Source of the DNA: Hermatobates lingyangjiaoensis | Taxonomy: Eukaryota; Arthropoda; Insecta; Hemiptera; Hermatobatidae | Length of the DNA: 64,000 nucleotides | Direction: 5' to 3' | Assembly: GCA_026182355.1 (NCBI GenBank) | Contig: JAPFBL010000255.1 | Span: 4,775,501 to 4,839,500 of the forward strand | Part shown: positions 37,563-50,995 of the stretch, in pieces | Numbering within the stretch: the first letter of the stretch is position 1 | Layout: every line of letters begins with the position of its first letter | The notes under the pieces: model-generated | What the model saw: only the letters and a program-made list of their open reading frames with translations | What the model was told of the DNA's origin: nothing | Database searches by the model: none | Position numbers and translations under genes: made by a program

Positions 37563-37610
37563 AATATATATAATATATATATATATATATATAATATATA
37601 TATTATATAT

Positions 37611-37770
37611 ATAAACTTCATAAACGGAAAGATAATCTAAACTGGACACAGGATGAGTTAAAAATTGAAGAACAGTAACACACAGAGTTGAAACACACTT
37701 ACTAACTCAAATTTTCGGGCAATTAGTAGAGGATAGAACATGTGAAAGGGTCTCAGAGACTTTTCAAAGT
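37611..37770. mobile_element. Penelope-like terminus, family C, left arm only
   Basis: ACGGAAAGATAATCTAAACT, then AGAACAGTAACACACAGAG and CACACTTACTAACTCAAATT, then TTCGGGCAATT, match the family C copies at 44216 and 57480. The opposite arm is not evident, so the copy is truncated. Confidence 0.55.
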
Positions 37771-40560
37771 AATTCAGTCCGACCAGAAGTTGAAACTTAC
37801 CAAGTTCAACTAACAGACTTAAATTACAAGTTGAAAACTGAAACAACCTTCAAACAGGCATTTCACTTTAAACGCATGATAAAACACATTCAGCGTGTAA
37901 GCTCTGTTTGGTTTATCATTGCAAGTTATAAAACTAACCCCACAAGCAAGGCCAGGCACAATTACCAGTATGAAGTACTGTAGTTAATAGTCCAGTACGG
38001 ACAAAAGAAATATAGATTAAATCTTTTTCCTAAATTATATGCTAGTGTCAGGTAGGTTCATATGTTTTAAGAAGCATATTTTACTTGTAATTTATAGCTC
38101 TACAAGAATGCAATCTATATTATTAAATTATTCTGGTCTCCAAATATAAAAAATATGAATAAATATGCATATTGAGTTTCATTAACTAATTAGAGAGTAA
38201 ATTTCCTTATTAATTATGTTGTATCTCTCACAAGAAAAGAAAATTAAATGGGGTAGAAAACCAATCGTATAATTGTAACTGAACCTTTCATTTTGGTTTC
38301 GAATATTCAGCCTGTTCTATGCTTCTGGGTTTTCTACAGTCTTTATGATTGGTGTAATGAAAAAAGTAAATAGATGGAAATTACTACAGAACTGGTGAAA
38401 ATAATGTTGGAGTGAGACAAACTGCCCAGTGGCCTTTCTCTGAGTAAAACCGCATGTCGATGTCCAAAGGTAGATTATAACGAGTATGCCTATCACAAAG
38501 TCGAAGAAGTTTTCCTGTTACTTCTCACTAATAAAAAGCATAGCTTTCAAGCATCTGTTATATCTTTTGTTAGTTGAAAAGTATAAAATACACGAACAAA
38601 AGAGTTCACAAAACTTATTTTACAAGTGGAACGTCGATCACAACACGACTGTATACGTGAACAACAAAAAAGAAACTAAAGAAGAACATTATAAAAGCAA
38701 AGATAAAAATAACTCAATTGCAACTATTGATTTTTCCAAGAGTCTCACTGATATTTAAGACAAGCAACATACCTCACCTGCAAATTGTAGATATTTTTAA
38801 AAATAGTATCGTAGGATATTTCCTCGTATACAATATACGAAAAATATGCCAAACGAAGTTGGAAAGAATAAATTCAGTTAATAATTTATAACCAGACACT
38901 GCCCTAGATCATTTTTACTATCGCTGCTCATTCCATTATTAAGTTTAAATTCTATATTGTATTTTCAGCCCGTAAATATTTAGAAGACAAGAGATAATTG
39001 CATTAACCGTTCTCTTTCTCCATTTCCAATTTCCCAACCAGTTACCTACGCTACCAACCGACTATCTACCCTAGCAACTAACTAAGAGAAGGGAACTAAA
39101 CATGTCATTTTTGGGGGAAGTCAATGTTTCTGACACTAAAAATCCAATATCTTGAAAAAACTAATTACTATCACCAAATTAACCCACTATTTGTTGAAAT
39201 GATTAACAGATACTTATTTGAAAGATACATATGAACATTAGTGCTAAATAATGAATACGTTAGATGGAAATTTATCTTCTCCTTAAGGTAGCATAATATT
39301 TTTTAAATTCTTTTTTCCAATATGAACACGCTAATGAAAGCAAAACCGCTTCATATATGTGGGTTTAAAGCTCCCTAAGCTCAGCAACTAGGGAGCTTTC
39401 TTGCCATTTCAAAGTGATAAAGTGATCTTATCTTTATGTTGAAACATTAGAAAAGGAAATATATAACGGGATAGGTCTAAGGACATTACAACTGAGTGAC
39501 TCGAAAGTACTCACTGCAAGCAGAGGGTTGAGTTTAAGATGATTTAAAAGTATCGTCCCAAAAGTATAAACAGATAATAAGGTAGTATGTAATAGTCAGC
39601 ACGACCGAGAGCTGTAATGTGTTAAAAAGCAGAGCTTAATAACAATATTTTTGTTTAAGAGGGAAGCATGACTTCAATGGCTGATACCATTTGTTAATTC
39701 TTTGAGTAGAAACCAAATTGAATGAAATGTAATATCTGGAGATCTTTGAAGATAGGTGGTGGACGTTTTAAACTGAGGCCTTCAGGAAAGTGCAAGATGA
39801 GTATGATTTGTTCAGACCATGAATCATAAAATTAAAAACACTACAATTAAATATTTTGATTAGTACTTTATTTACAACATGCGCTATCAAATAATTAATA
39901 GAATAATTTGAATGTTATTTTTTGATGTTGTACATATGTAATGAAGCATTACATGCATGAACCGAAGGAAATAAGCAGAATGAAATATTCAGTATGCTGA
40001 AAATATAGCAGTCAAATGTACTTGTGAACAACTCGGTCGGAAAGCGATTAAAATAAATGGCCCCATAAATAGCCACACGGTTTGATTATCCTTTATACTG
40101 CTGAAAAAGACTAAAAAATGAACGTTATATTAAATACCCACTTGCTTTCAGAATGCAGATATTCAATTGAACTGAAAAATGGTGTTTCTTTATTCTAAAA
40201 GCTACCAAGAGCTCAATAAATTGTTCAAAAAACCGATAAAAACATTCGGATGTAGACTAGGGTGCTCATTTTTCTAATATAGTAAATTCAATTTCTCCAT
40301 AATGTAATCTAAACACTGCGCATACACCATCAATATTTTGTATTTTGGGTTAATGGTTTTAACTTAACTATTATATAGTTAGTTTTTTCCTTTAAATTCA
40401 CCATATTTTCCATATTTCTGTTTCTACAAAGTAGTCAAAAAGTAAATATAGTCTGTTTTATGTTTGTATTCATTGAATTTATTTCCCTCAAATCAATATT
40501 AGTAAAAAATTATAAATTAACTCTGCAACGTGAACCCATTTAAAACCTCGTTCTCCCAGT
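37771..40560. other. No gene seen; one perfect hairpin
   Basis: AT-rich DNA. The only clear structure is a hairpin at 39367-39399 with an 11-bp perfect stem, AAAGCTCCCTA and TAGGGAGCTTT, around an 11-base loop. Short open frames (37658-37846 minus, 38486-38758 plus) are unrecognised. Confidence 0.4.
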
Positions 40561-40579
40561 AAGTGCTTTAATACATGAT

Positions 40580-40870
40580 GGTGGAGGGCTTAGTAAAAGT
40601 GCAGAGACGTTGTAATTTCTCCAGAATGGTCCTCTGGAATGTGGCGGTGCAAGGAAGGCGGGTCAAGAGAATGTTACGAGTCAGAGTTACTCGTAAGTCG
40701 AATGTTACTCGTAAGAGTGTTGACAACCCTTCACGGCGTAGAAGGAGCAAGGGTCAACGAATTGTCCCCAAGTCTTCTCTATTACTATGTCACTGTCACC
40801 AAGCACTTCGTTCCATGTCAAGTTATTGTGTGTACACTTCAGTCACCTATGTATAAGACTATAGTGTATA
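40580..40870. other. GC-richer island, possible LTR or old exon
   Basis: A stretch of about 290 bp with much higher GC than its surroundings. It holds overlapping open frames on both strands and the near-duplicate words GTTACTCGTAAGTCG and GTTACTCGTAAGAGTG. A TGTTACGAG start would suit a retrotransposon LTR, but no matching ACA end or flanking duplication was established. Confidence 0.3.
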
Positions 40871-41061
40871 TACATTTTTTTATAGCGACTGTGGTCTAAA
40901 ATATTTCACGTAGCATTGATAATTGTCAGAGTCAGATGCAAACAACTTGAATAGTCTGTTATGTTTTAACATAATCCTTTTAACAGAAAAAGTGTTTGAA
41001 ATTACTTTAATAATGACAATAAATACAATCAATATAGAAATTTGATTAAGTTATTATTTTA

Positions 41062-41508
41062 CAAGCAGATGTCTCCGTCTTTGAAGGGTATTATACAAAA
41101 ATAATAACAATTGTAAATTAACAAAAAAATTAACAAGGGTATATTAAAAAAACTAACAATACCTACTTGCTACACATGTATGTTTTCAAAATAAACATGT
41201 CTGTGAAGTTAGCCAAAGACAGCTTAAAAGTTCATAACTTCCATTCTACGTTGAATTTACAATCAATTCAAAGCTTAGATTTTAAGTTAGACATACACAA
41301 ATTTATTCACAAAATTTCATTTCAGTATGTTTTATTGTGGCTGAGTTTACTTGTGATAAAATTTTGCAGGGAAACAGACAAACCAACAGACAGACATTTT
41401 TCTAAGGGTGGATTCGGTTTCTCTAATGTATGAAACGTAAAGATAACTTGAAATGAGTCAATTCTAAGCAATAGACAGATATAACCTTTCTTTTATTTGT
41501 ATATATGA
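41062..41508 (-). mobile_element. Short non-autonomous Helitron relative
   Basis: On the minus strand it starts TCATATATACAAATAAAAG (41508), and its body matches 26130-26560 of the Helitron (for example the inverse of CATACATTGGAGAAACCGAA and of GTAAACTCAGC). It ends with an imperfect hairpin CCTTCAAAGACGG and ACATCTGCTTG (41062). That aligns with the larger element's CCGTCAAAGACGG and ACATTTGCTAG. The final tetranucleotide is CTTG rather than CTAG, so it is probably decayed. It contains one copy of the internal repeat found twice in the larger element. It has no coding part. Confidence 0.7.
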
Positions 41509-43019
41509 CCTCAAAAAAATCTTGAAAATTAGAAAAACTACTAGTCGTCACTAAATTGATTATAAATTGAGTAAATTTTCTTACAAGTTTTATCTGTGCT
41601 AAGAGTTAAGTAATAACAATTATACATCTGAAATTTATTCCAACAATACTAAATTGTTTTACTAAATAGAGTTCCTCTGTTTTCTGTAAAATATGTTTAC
41701 TTATAAGATTTTAAATGAAGACATATCAAGATTAGTGAGAACCTTCATCAGTATTACATGAAATTAATTCATCACAAGCAATTAATTTACTCTAAATTAA
41801 TTAAGGGAGTTGCAAGTGTTTTTTCTGGTTCCCTTATGATATATCAATTTAACAAGACAAACTGGGAATCAGTCACTGTATAATTTCACATTTATAAATA
41901 AGTAGTTTATAATTTTTTTAAGTTTCTATAAAGAGATTTTAAGTACACAGAGATGGTTTATTTGATTATTATTTTTGTTATTAAAAATGAGTTCATTTGC
42001 GTTTTAGGATTGGTATTCAGTGCATATTTGTGTTCAGTTTATATTTCTAATCTTAATTCAGCATTGTCCTTGAATATGTTTCAAGGTGTAATTATTTTCT
42101 CTTAACAATTTTCTAGTTTGTTTTGTTTCATTCTGATTTGAGCTCAATATATTTGGATTATTGTTTGAATAGCACCAATCACGAAACTAAATATGTTCCC
42201 AAAATAAATGTTTAGACAGAGTTTGATTTTACAATTAAATATAATAATATTAAGGACGAATAAAATTAACTCTTATTTATGACTTTTCGGTGTGAATTTT
42301 GGTGAACCATGTAGTTGGTATTGCAGTCTAATAAACATAAATCATTGTGAGATGATCGAATGGGAGGGTAAATCTACAAAAAAAAAAAAAAGAAAAATAC
42401 GCACTGGATTTCCAAGACGACATTGAGTTCGTATCCTACTGGTTACTGGTTATATTGGACAGTAATAAATAAAAGAAGACAGTCCATGTGTCATTACTGG
42501 GAGAGGAGGTGACAGTCCTCTAGTCCCAATGAATAATAACTTCATTCCGCAGCCACAACTGCAGCCTACCTCTACCAAACCTTCGACATCCCTCTGAGAA
42601 TTGCTTATTGCCACTTTGCAACAAAATATCCTGTACGACAAGCACAGATAACTATATTTCCTTTACTAATTTTTGTACTCAGGTTCATAGTTTATAACTT
42701 TTATTTTTCTTTAAACCATTATTATTAGTTTTGTTATAATTAAAAAATTGAATTATTTTTTATTATAAAATAAAAATCACAAAGTATATTAATGGTTAAA
42801 AAATACTTATATTATTATAACAAATATAAAATATACTTATATATTTATAAGTGGATTTATGAACACACACTTTCTACAATTCTAAACGCAGTCATACTTA
42901 CTCCTATTATTTTATAATTTATATTTATTTTTATTTTATGACAAGTATTATAATAAATTTAGTTTGTTTTTCATTATGTGTCATTATTTACCATTGAATA
43001 AATATAGGGGAATAACTAA
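41509..43019. other. No gene seen
   Basis: AT-rich DNA with an A-run at 42379-42393 and a GC-richer patch at 42480-42640 whose open frame (minus, 63 codons) was not recognised. Confidence 0.35.
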
Positions 43020-43260
43020 ACGAGGTAACTTAAAAGTCACTGTGACTTTTATTTTATTTTAACTGTCATCAGAGGAGTGAGACAGGGACGCTAAGCGCAC
43101 GTGCTAAACGACGGTTATATATATATATATATATATAACAGATTCAATAATATATCGACTGTTTGATAGAATAGGTGTGTTCTCTAATCGGGACTAGGTC
43201 AGTTCTTCAGGTTTAAATTAAACTCTCATTGCTAACGTTTCTAATTTTTTTCAAACAATT
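43020..43260 (-). mobile_element. Penelope-like termini around a TA run (family D and another)
   Basis: Left of (TA)n (43117-43138) the minus strand contains CTCTGATGACAG, a CUGAUGA box without a following GAAA. Right of it, TCGGGACTAGGTCAGTTCTT, CAGGTTTAAATTAAAC, then TTGCTAACGTTTC is the inverse of the family D end (GAAACGTTGGCAATGA and so on at 59060-59125). Both are decayed. Confidence 0.55.
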
Positions 43261-43634
43261 TTCATAGATGTACAAAACAGAGGAAATATAAGAAATAATA
43301 CGATAATTTAAAAATCAAAAATAAATACAAGGGCAAAAAGTTACAAATAGTATAGAAAATATAATAGTGTAGAATAGAAATATAATATAATAGATTATAT
43401 AATATATATAATATAATAGAATAGTATAGAAAATATAATAGGCATTTTGACAACTAAGTGAGATAACTTAAATAAGTATAAAATTTTGTAACAGAAAACT
43501 TAAGTGTTACATTAGTGATTTGTTTAAAAAGAAAACAATTTGCGAATTTTAACTACAGTCTAGTTTGATTAAACACGTGACACTGAACTACAAACAAACA
43601 TGGTTTGCAAACTTATGGAAGTCTCACTGGCTTA

Positions 43635-43695
43635 TATATACTTTGTCTACTATAAGTAACTATAGTGATCGTGAACAAATTTGATTTAGACGGAT
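43635..43695 (-). mobile_element. Element R end fragment
   Basis: CTACTATAAGTAACTATAG, TGATCGTGAACAAATTTGA is the inverse of the R1 terminus (TTTTTTCACGATCACTATAC, TTTACTTATAGTAAAG). Only the last 60 bp or so is present. Confidence 0.5.
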
Positions 43696-44176
43696 TAACA
43701 CGTTGAAAGGTCTGCTGAATCTAGTCTAGATGGATTTGAGTTTTTTTTTTTTTTTTTTTGGGGGTAGGGGTGTGGTGGAGAGATGTGTATAAAAGTTTTG
43801 TAAACATTTTTCCACTCGTGCCGTTTCAAATATCTTAATGGAATTCGACACCTACATAGACGAATAAATCCTATTTTTTTGAGGAGCATATTGATCCATA
43901 GAAATGAGACTGTGTTTTATATCAAAATAAATCACTAAATTCTCTTGCTCTTCTACTAGTTCTTAAAATATTGGTGTTAAAATAATGTTCTCACATAAGT
44001 ATTGTATGGTAAATATTACGGTAATATTGAGACAGTTGCTGGAGGATATGTAACACTAAATAAAACAAATATGAAGTTTCATCTACCGTCAATTATCAGT
44101 ATCCTATACCTTATCTTTTAGTAATAGGACAGTTTGTCAAAAACCATTTTCAGCAAATTCTACATTTGATATCATA

Positions 44177-44179
<3 letters not shown>

Positions 44180-44216
<37 letters not shown>
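44180..44216. repeat. (TA)n microsatellite
   Basis: About 36 bp of alternating TA bordering the family C terminus that follows. Confidence 0.9.
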
Positions 44217-44370
44217 CAAAATCGAAGAAGAGTAACACACAGAGCAAAGAAACACACTTACAAACATAACTTTTCGGGCAATTCGTCATCAGGATAAAAG
44301 AGAAAGGGAGACCAAGCAGATTGTAGACGCAACGGCGTGTAACCGACCCGGCAACCTATTTTATATATAT
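44217..44370 (-). mobile_element. Penelope-like terminus, family C with CUGAUGA core
   Basis: On the minus strand CCTGATGACGAATTGCCC is followed by GAAAAGTTATGTTTGTAAGT and GTGTTTCTTTGCTCTGTGTG. CTGATGA is a perfect hammerhead core box and GAAA follows after about ten bases, but stem II (GAC..GCC) is damaged. It abuts (TA)n at its outer end like its relatives. Confidence 0.6.
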
Positions 44371-47300
44371 AGCGCCCAATAAAATGAAAGGTCCGTTAGC
44401 ACAACAAACTCGTTAACACAAAAAAAAAAGCAAAGAAAATGTTACAAAACTTATTTTAATATTTCAAAATCAGGAAGAAGTACGACGTACGTACGTCAAA
44501 AAGAAAACTACTACTGGCCTCCAAAGAAACTGGTTAAACCATACAGTGCTGTCCCCGACGGCGGAGAGGAAAAGTAGAAATCCCTCTAACATTTATTTAA
44601 AAAAACACACAAAAAATAATGTAATATAAAATAATAATGAAAATAATGATAAGTTTAAATATAAAAATAAAAACAATGAGAAATTTTTTATTTCCTGTGT
44701 CTGATAGAATTTTGTTATTTTAAATTTTGTACGTAGAGATATACATTTTATTATTTCTCTATCATTTTTATTGATTCTCATTGGTTTATCTTTTTATTTT
44801 TATAATTATCATTGTCTTCATTGTTATTTTATATTATGTATATAGTTTTTGAACAGCCTTTAAATTTTCCAATAGCAGAGTGTCAACCTACCTAGAGAGC
44901 AGACTACGAAATCCAGCCTAACACAAGTTTCCAATTAAATTACACATATGATATGTATAAACTTAAAGGAACACTTAATGCAATTAGTCTGTTAAAAAAC
45001 AAAGAAAAAACGTTAAATGGAATGTTTAAATATAATGGAGGTGTCTGCCAATGTGTCCGTTCCTTATACTACAGAAATACTTAAATGATATCCAATTTTT
45101 ATGGAAACGTTTTCTAAGTTCAAAACATAGCCAAAAACTATTGCATATATAATTAAAGAGTGTTGATATATAAGAAGGTGTAATTTTGGAACATTTTAGA
45201 TCACTTTACTTTAGACCATATTACCTGCGCGAATTTACTAACAAAAGTGGTAACAAAAAAATAAAAAATTAAATACATTACACATTTAATATGTATGCAA
45301 TATTTAACAAAAATATTCTGATTAAAAACAAGATAATTTGAGAAAAAAAAGCAAGTAGGCGATTACATAATTCAGACTTTTATTGAATATCTTTCTCTGT
45401 GTCATCATCTGAGATCACCAAATCTCAAGAAAATGTAATATAGCGAGATTGGCGTTTGTTATTCCTTTGTTTTTGACATTCACTGACCGGTGGTTGCAAA
45501 TTTTTTACCAAGGAAATTTTATACATTTTTTTTAATTTAACATTTGATAATGTTATGTGCGTTTTTATTTTTTTTAATTACTCAAATTGATAGTGTAAGG
45601 TAAACAATTGTGATTATTACTCACGTCCTAAGTTATAAGTTTCTCTAGATTCAAACAATTTGACTCATTTATTATTTAGCACTGTCTGTAATTGAAGACT
45701 AGTAATATTACTGTAATTATAATATTTATTCACAAATATTCTTTTCTGAATTTATGCATGTAACAAAAAACTTATCTATTGGCAGAAAATTATATTAGTT
45801 TTACTTTGTAGTTTAATAAATTATGTTTCACTATATCTATCAGTTGCATTTCTAATGTTGTGAAATTAAAAAAGTATTATGAGGTATCCCAGTATTTAAA
45901 ACAAAAACAAGGTAATTAATCATTATTATACCATGTCATGACCAGGGTGGAGTATTAGAAAAATACGAGTATAGTAAAAATTAGGGAAAGCGTATTAAAA
46001 GGGATGTCACTTGCACCCCATTACTGATGACTTTTTCACTGATGTCTATATACCACTGCAATAATACTGAAAGTAGTATTTAACGTTACAATTTAACAGA
46101 ATAAACATTCTATTTTGATTGTGCGAGTACATGAAAGTGATATTTCAACAACTACATATTATAAAACAAATATAGCTGTAAAAACAGACTATATGAATAT
46201 AATTTTTGTTCGTTAATGTTCAAGTGATTTTAATTTAAAGCTTTAATCATCGTGAAATTTCAAAAATGTCATCAAAAATTGCGTGCCCCAGTTATTTTCC
46301 TATCAAATAGCCTTCTTTAAACAAAATATATTCAAGTTAAAATAAATGAGAAAAGTTAAAAGTAATTACAAAGTTGGCGCCTGCTGCTTTTACGCCAATA
46401 ATGATTTCACTAAGGATTACGTAATTCTTATGCAGTTTGTGTCAGCCATTTTAAGTTGCTCTGTTGATCATTGTTATTCACTAATCCTTATTAATCCTTC
46501 CTTTTATATTGAATATAAAATTAAATGTAATTCTTATATTTGATTTCCTAATGTTTATTTTTATATTCAAAGCCTTATATTTTATATCCAAATGATAAAT
46601 AAATTTCCTTAAAGAAATATTGTTATATAATTATGATATTATTCTTTAAATGAAATTAGTAAGAACAAATACTTTACAATTTTATTATAATCATCTATTA
46701 TTCTTCTTTGCAACCATATGCCTCTGGAAAGTTAATGTGTTGTTTAAATTGTTTCTAAAACTTTCTAAAAATTGTATAAAAAAATTGTATAAAAGCCAAA
46801 ACAAAAAAAAACAATAGTGACTCATTGTATTTACTAACTTGTTCGTTATTTGAGGAATTAGATATATTAAATATTAGCTTTTTTACACTTTTTTTAAAAC
46901 TGAACTTATTTCAAATTTTCAACTGAATTTTCAACTGAATTTCAATGAATTTTTGTAAAAACACTTCTTTACATTTAAACTCACTATGTTTCTTCTACTT
47001 AAATAAAAGCTGTCATTTAGGTGGTTTTGAAGGTAATATTTTCAAATAACAATTTATTTTGATGATCTCAAAAGTAAAGTGTTGTCTGGTAAAAGAGTGG
47101 TTTCGGACAGTACTCAACAGCTCATCACGGCGCTTTCGATTTCACATGACAGTTTGGAAACCTTGAACACCGGGATGACATAATGCCATTTCAAACTGCA
47201 ATTGCAAATAATTTTATCAGTTTTGATTTTGATACAGTTGATTTCTCTAATTTCTTGATTTATTTTAATCATTATTTGATCTAAAGGAGCCGCAAGCATG

Positions 47301-47460
47301 GGCCATTTATAATACTTGTCCACAGTTTCTACTAAGTTATTTGCTGCTTTTATTAATTTTATTTGAAATTAATTACCTTTCTGAATAATAACTATAACCA
47401 TGTTTTGAATTATTTTTACAATAGTTAAGTATCACTTTCGATTCTTTACTAACTGCTAAA
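44371..47460. other. No gene seen
   Basis: AT-rich DNA. A 14-bp perfect palindrome GACGTACGTACGTC lies at about 44484-44497. Open frames at 46346-46543 and 47114-47323 are unrecognised. Confidence 0.35.
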
Positions 47461-47545
47461 CAAAGTTTTGTTTGTTATAAGTGCTCAACAGAAATGCTGT
47501 TCTAGAGGGGAAATTGCCATTGTACACCCGTGCTTGACGTGAGTA

Positions 47546-47596
47546 AGCGGGATTATCGGATTAATTCTAATCCAGTGTAACAAATTCTAACCCGCT
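47546..47596. other. Nested inverted repeats (cruciform-like)
   Basis: The outer arms AGCGGG (47546-47551) and CCCGCT (47591-47596) enclose an inner hairpin GGATTA-ATTC-TAATCC (47558-47573). The flanks extend the outer pairing loosely (TGAC..TGAG against CTCAAGTCA). It stands out by GC content. Just upstream, TGCTGTTCTAGAGG, then GGAAATTG, echoes the SINE tail (near 61547). It could be an element end. Confidence 0.45.
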
Positions 47597-49138
47597 CAAG
47601 TCACAACAAGTGGGCTCTTTAAGTAGTGACAAACTGACGTAGTTCAAATTTGAAACCAACAGCATACGAGTTATTCTGAAGATAGCAAGGACATTTTCGA
47701 CCTTCCAAAGGAAAAATATAGGGTGATAGCCATGATTTGAAACCTACAGTATTCACTGCTAAGGCCTGCATATAGCTACCTAAACTAAACGTGTTCCCAA
47801 TAAACAAAGCTAATTCCTGCTGAATGATCTGTATAAAATGTTTCATAATATAAGAAAGTGACATAAGAAGTTATCAGTCACTTGCAGAGAAACACAACAA
47901 GAATGTTGGACATGACATTTTGATAGTCTTCATGCATTTTTAAGATTTTTTTATTGCAATCACTAATTTATTCCAATTAAATCAACAGAATTAAGTAATT
48001 TCGTCATTGGAAATAATGCTGTGCCGGGTTTGCTATAGGGTTGAATATAATTATTTAAATTTATTTTTCAAATTATAAATTTTATTAAATTAAAATCATT
48101 TATCATTACCTTACTTAGACCGGCATGCCTATTTATTTGTGTGAAGGAATATGAATAAGTATTGAAGAAGTTTTCAAATTTTTTTTTATTTATATTATGT
48201 TAGAACACCTAACTATTTCTATATTTAATTTAGCGTGCAAATAATACTTTGTGATATAGCACTCTAAGAACTGATTGCACGCTGATGAATTGCCCTTAAA
48301 GCCCCTTGATAGCCTAGCCAATAAACTAGTTCATGTGAAATCCTTCATTTCGAATGAGTTTGGCTGAAATATTTCGTAATACTAGTTAGATGGACAAATT
48401 TTCAATATTGTTGGCATGGGTTTAGGCTAGCGTTTCCCCCAGACCCCCCAGTTCCGGAAAAATGTTACTATGGCTTCTCAAGAAGAAGCGAAACAAATAA
48501 GTGGACTTTTCAGTTATTTATTTAATTTCAAGTGCATAAAGTTATTATTATATAAACGACCATCAAAATCCGTAATATAGTGTATGAATTATTTAGTCAT
48601 CAATATTGTTCAGTTTTTTGTTAGTTGTAGTTTTTTTTGTGTTTGAATAAGACCTTACTCATGATGTACCATGAATGATTAGTGTACATTCAGTATTAAC
48701 AATATTTTGAAAACAAGCACACATTTTTCTTAAAACGAATTATTCAACATATTATTTATAAATATTATTATTCAACAAATATGTTTTATGCTTTCCTTTT
48801 TCTTTGGATATGCCGTTTATTTTGAAGGGTTCACACAAATAAAATGAAAAGGCCCTTGTTTCTGCTTTTGACTATCACAGTAACAGAGTGGATAGACAAT
48901 GAAACTTTGTGGTATTGCACAAACTGAAGTTACATCAGGAATTCAATGTAAGTACTGTGACTCACGGATGATTATTTGCGCAACACCTTGAATAATAATT
49001 TTACAAGAGACACTATTTCTTGTATTCCACACTATTTCACAATAATTCCCTTATTTGGAAATCCCACCTTACATACACAACCTATTTTTCTTTGCAAATA
49101 ACATACTAACTTTTCTTTGTGAAAACCTCGAGTGTTAG
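47597..49138. other. No gene seen
   Basis: AT-rich DNA. A small GC-richer spot at 48430-48480 contains a 33-codon frame from the ATG at 48470; nothing is recognised in it. Confidence 0.35.
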
Positions 49139-49390
49139 TTATAGATACTTTTCCGTAATCTTAGCGACCTTATAAGGGAATGCATTGTTGACTGTAATGA
49201 GTAATGTTTTTATAACAGGTTCCAACTTCTTTCTATTTTTAACTGTTTTGTGAACATCACTTGTGCCAATTTGACCACGTGATGATTTCATTTTTGATGG
49301 TTTAGAAACTTTAAACGTTAAACTAGCAGTTTTATGATAGTGATTAGTTTGATTTCCTAAATAGTGAATACCCAGCTTCAAAATTGAGTA
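49139..49390 (-). other. Open frame, lysine-rich, unidentified
   Basis: About 80 codons without a stop on the minus strand; the frame starts after a TAA and has no ATG at its head. The product is basic (KPSKMKSSRGQIG and VKNRKKLEPVIK segments) and not low-complexity. It may be a terminal exon or chance. No family was recognised. Confidence 0.2.
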
Positions 49391-50104
49391 TTAATATATA
49401 AACATATATAAACAGTAACAAGATAAACACCTTTGTTTATTACAATAAGAATATTGAAAACAGAAATATTTTTTTGTTATTTGAATTTATATCGTTGTCA
49501 GAGTTTATTAAATAAATCCAAATTGTCTTCGAACGTCAAACGTTTTGTTTCTACATGACCAATTATGGCATAAATATTTTAGAATTTTAGTGTCTTTAGT
49601 TTGAGATAGAGAACGAGGTTAAAGAATTGAGTTGGGACGTCATAATCATCTTTCTTCGTTCTTTCACAAATAGATACTGAAAGAGTTCAATAAACAGTTC
49701 TTCATTGTTACCGAAAATTCCTAAATAAATAAATATAATAAAATAAATTATAAACTTAACTTTCTAGAACTAATTAAATTGTAGTTATATCAATCATAAT
49801 TAAACCTTTAATTCAGTTTTGTATTTAATCTTTTAAATGAAAATAACACAAATAAATACAGAGAGACCGAGTTTTATATACAGAAGCCCAACTCAAGATA
49901 ACTAAACAAATTGCCAATTTAGGTTTACGTTTGATAAAATGGAGAAAACAGTATTACAGACATGACGGGAGTTAACCTCAATGAGAGAACGAAAATTTTC
50001 TGTCTAGTTTTTTTCAGTTTAGGCTAAACATCTTAAATTACTGGTGTCTGTACACTCACGTAGTAGCTTTCTCTGCAGGGTTTATTTTACTGGTGTTATC
50101 GAGA

Positions 50105-50335
50105 GGCCAGGTTAGCTTAGTGGTTACCGTATTCCTCTGAACTGGTACGTCCATGTTTCAATACCTACCTAGCCCTCGATTTATTCACTTGGGACGTGAA
50201 TAAATCTAAGCACGTCGTCCTCGGAGAGAACACTAAGCCATCGGTCCCAGTGTGGGCGATTTCAGGTACTCATTATGGGTCCCTACTCTAAATTTACTAG
50301 AGTTAGGCAAACTTTAGGAGTCCCAATGTAATCAT
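50105..50335 (+). mobile_element. tRNA-derived SINE
   Basis: The head GGCCAGGTTAGCTTAGTGG resembles a tRNA 5' half with box A (TAGCTTAGTGG, 50113-50123). A box B-like GTTTCAATACC lies at 50154-50164. The body shares GGACGTGAATAAATCTAAGC, then ACGTCGTCC and AAGCCATCGGTCCC, with the copy at 57745. RNA polymerase III transcription is inferred from the boxes. The tail ends near AGGAGTCCCAATGTA. Confidence 0.75.
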
Positions 50336-50995
50336 TGATCTTCATTGTGTGGTATGACAAAGAGCCCAATGTTCGGCCTATGTGTGTTCCCTTGTGGACA
50401 GCCACTGCAACCTAAAGGATTACCTGCCTACCACTACTAGCGTTATCAGCATTGGTCTAGAGTCCAAAATATTAATCAATATCAAACATTGTTATAAAAA
50501 TAATACAGCAAGGGATAAAATTTATAACGAATATGAAGTCATTTTCATATTAAAGATTTATTATATTTAATTTTTTAATTATTTGGATTGTGTGCACTTA
50601 AGTGCACCTTACACCTTTTAGGTGTGCACCTGATACCAATACGTGTATTTTCTTCTTACGAAATTTAAATGATTAAATAGTGTTACTGAATTATTGACAG
50701 TAGATACAAAAAACATTTTTGTGCTAATGATAGACGTAAAATAAGAAATTCCACTTCTCAATTGACTGTATCTCTTACTTTACAACGAGAAAATAACCAA
50801 ACAATTAAAAGCATTAATTAATTTATAGAGAGTATTAAAATGTTTAAAGGTGTTGTAAATATGTTTTGAATCTTTTTACTGAAACAAATAAAATTCTTTT
50901 GCCTGATTCTGTTAATGAAATTTATAATAACGCTCAATGAAATAACGCTGTTTGGGTACGTTAATAAACAATAGTTTAAGGAAATCTAGATAAAG

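Noticed and set aside
43262..43453. Ile/Tyr/Leu-rich ORF as a membrane protein
   Set aside because: Its composition follows from the AT-rich ATA/TAT runs at 43360-43440; there is no start context or domain.
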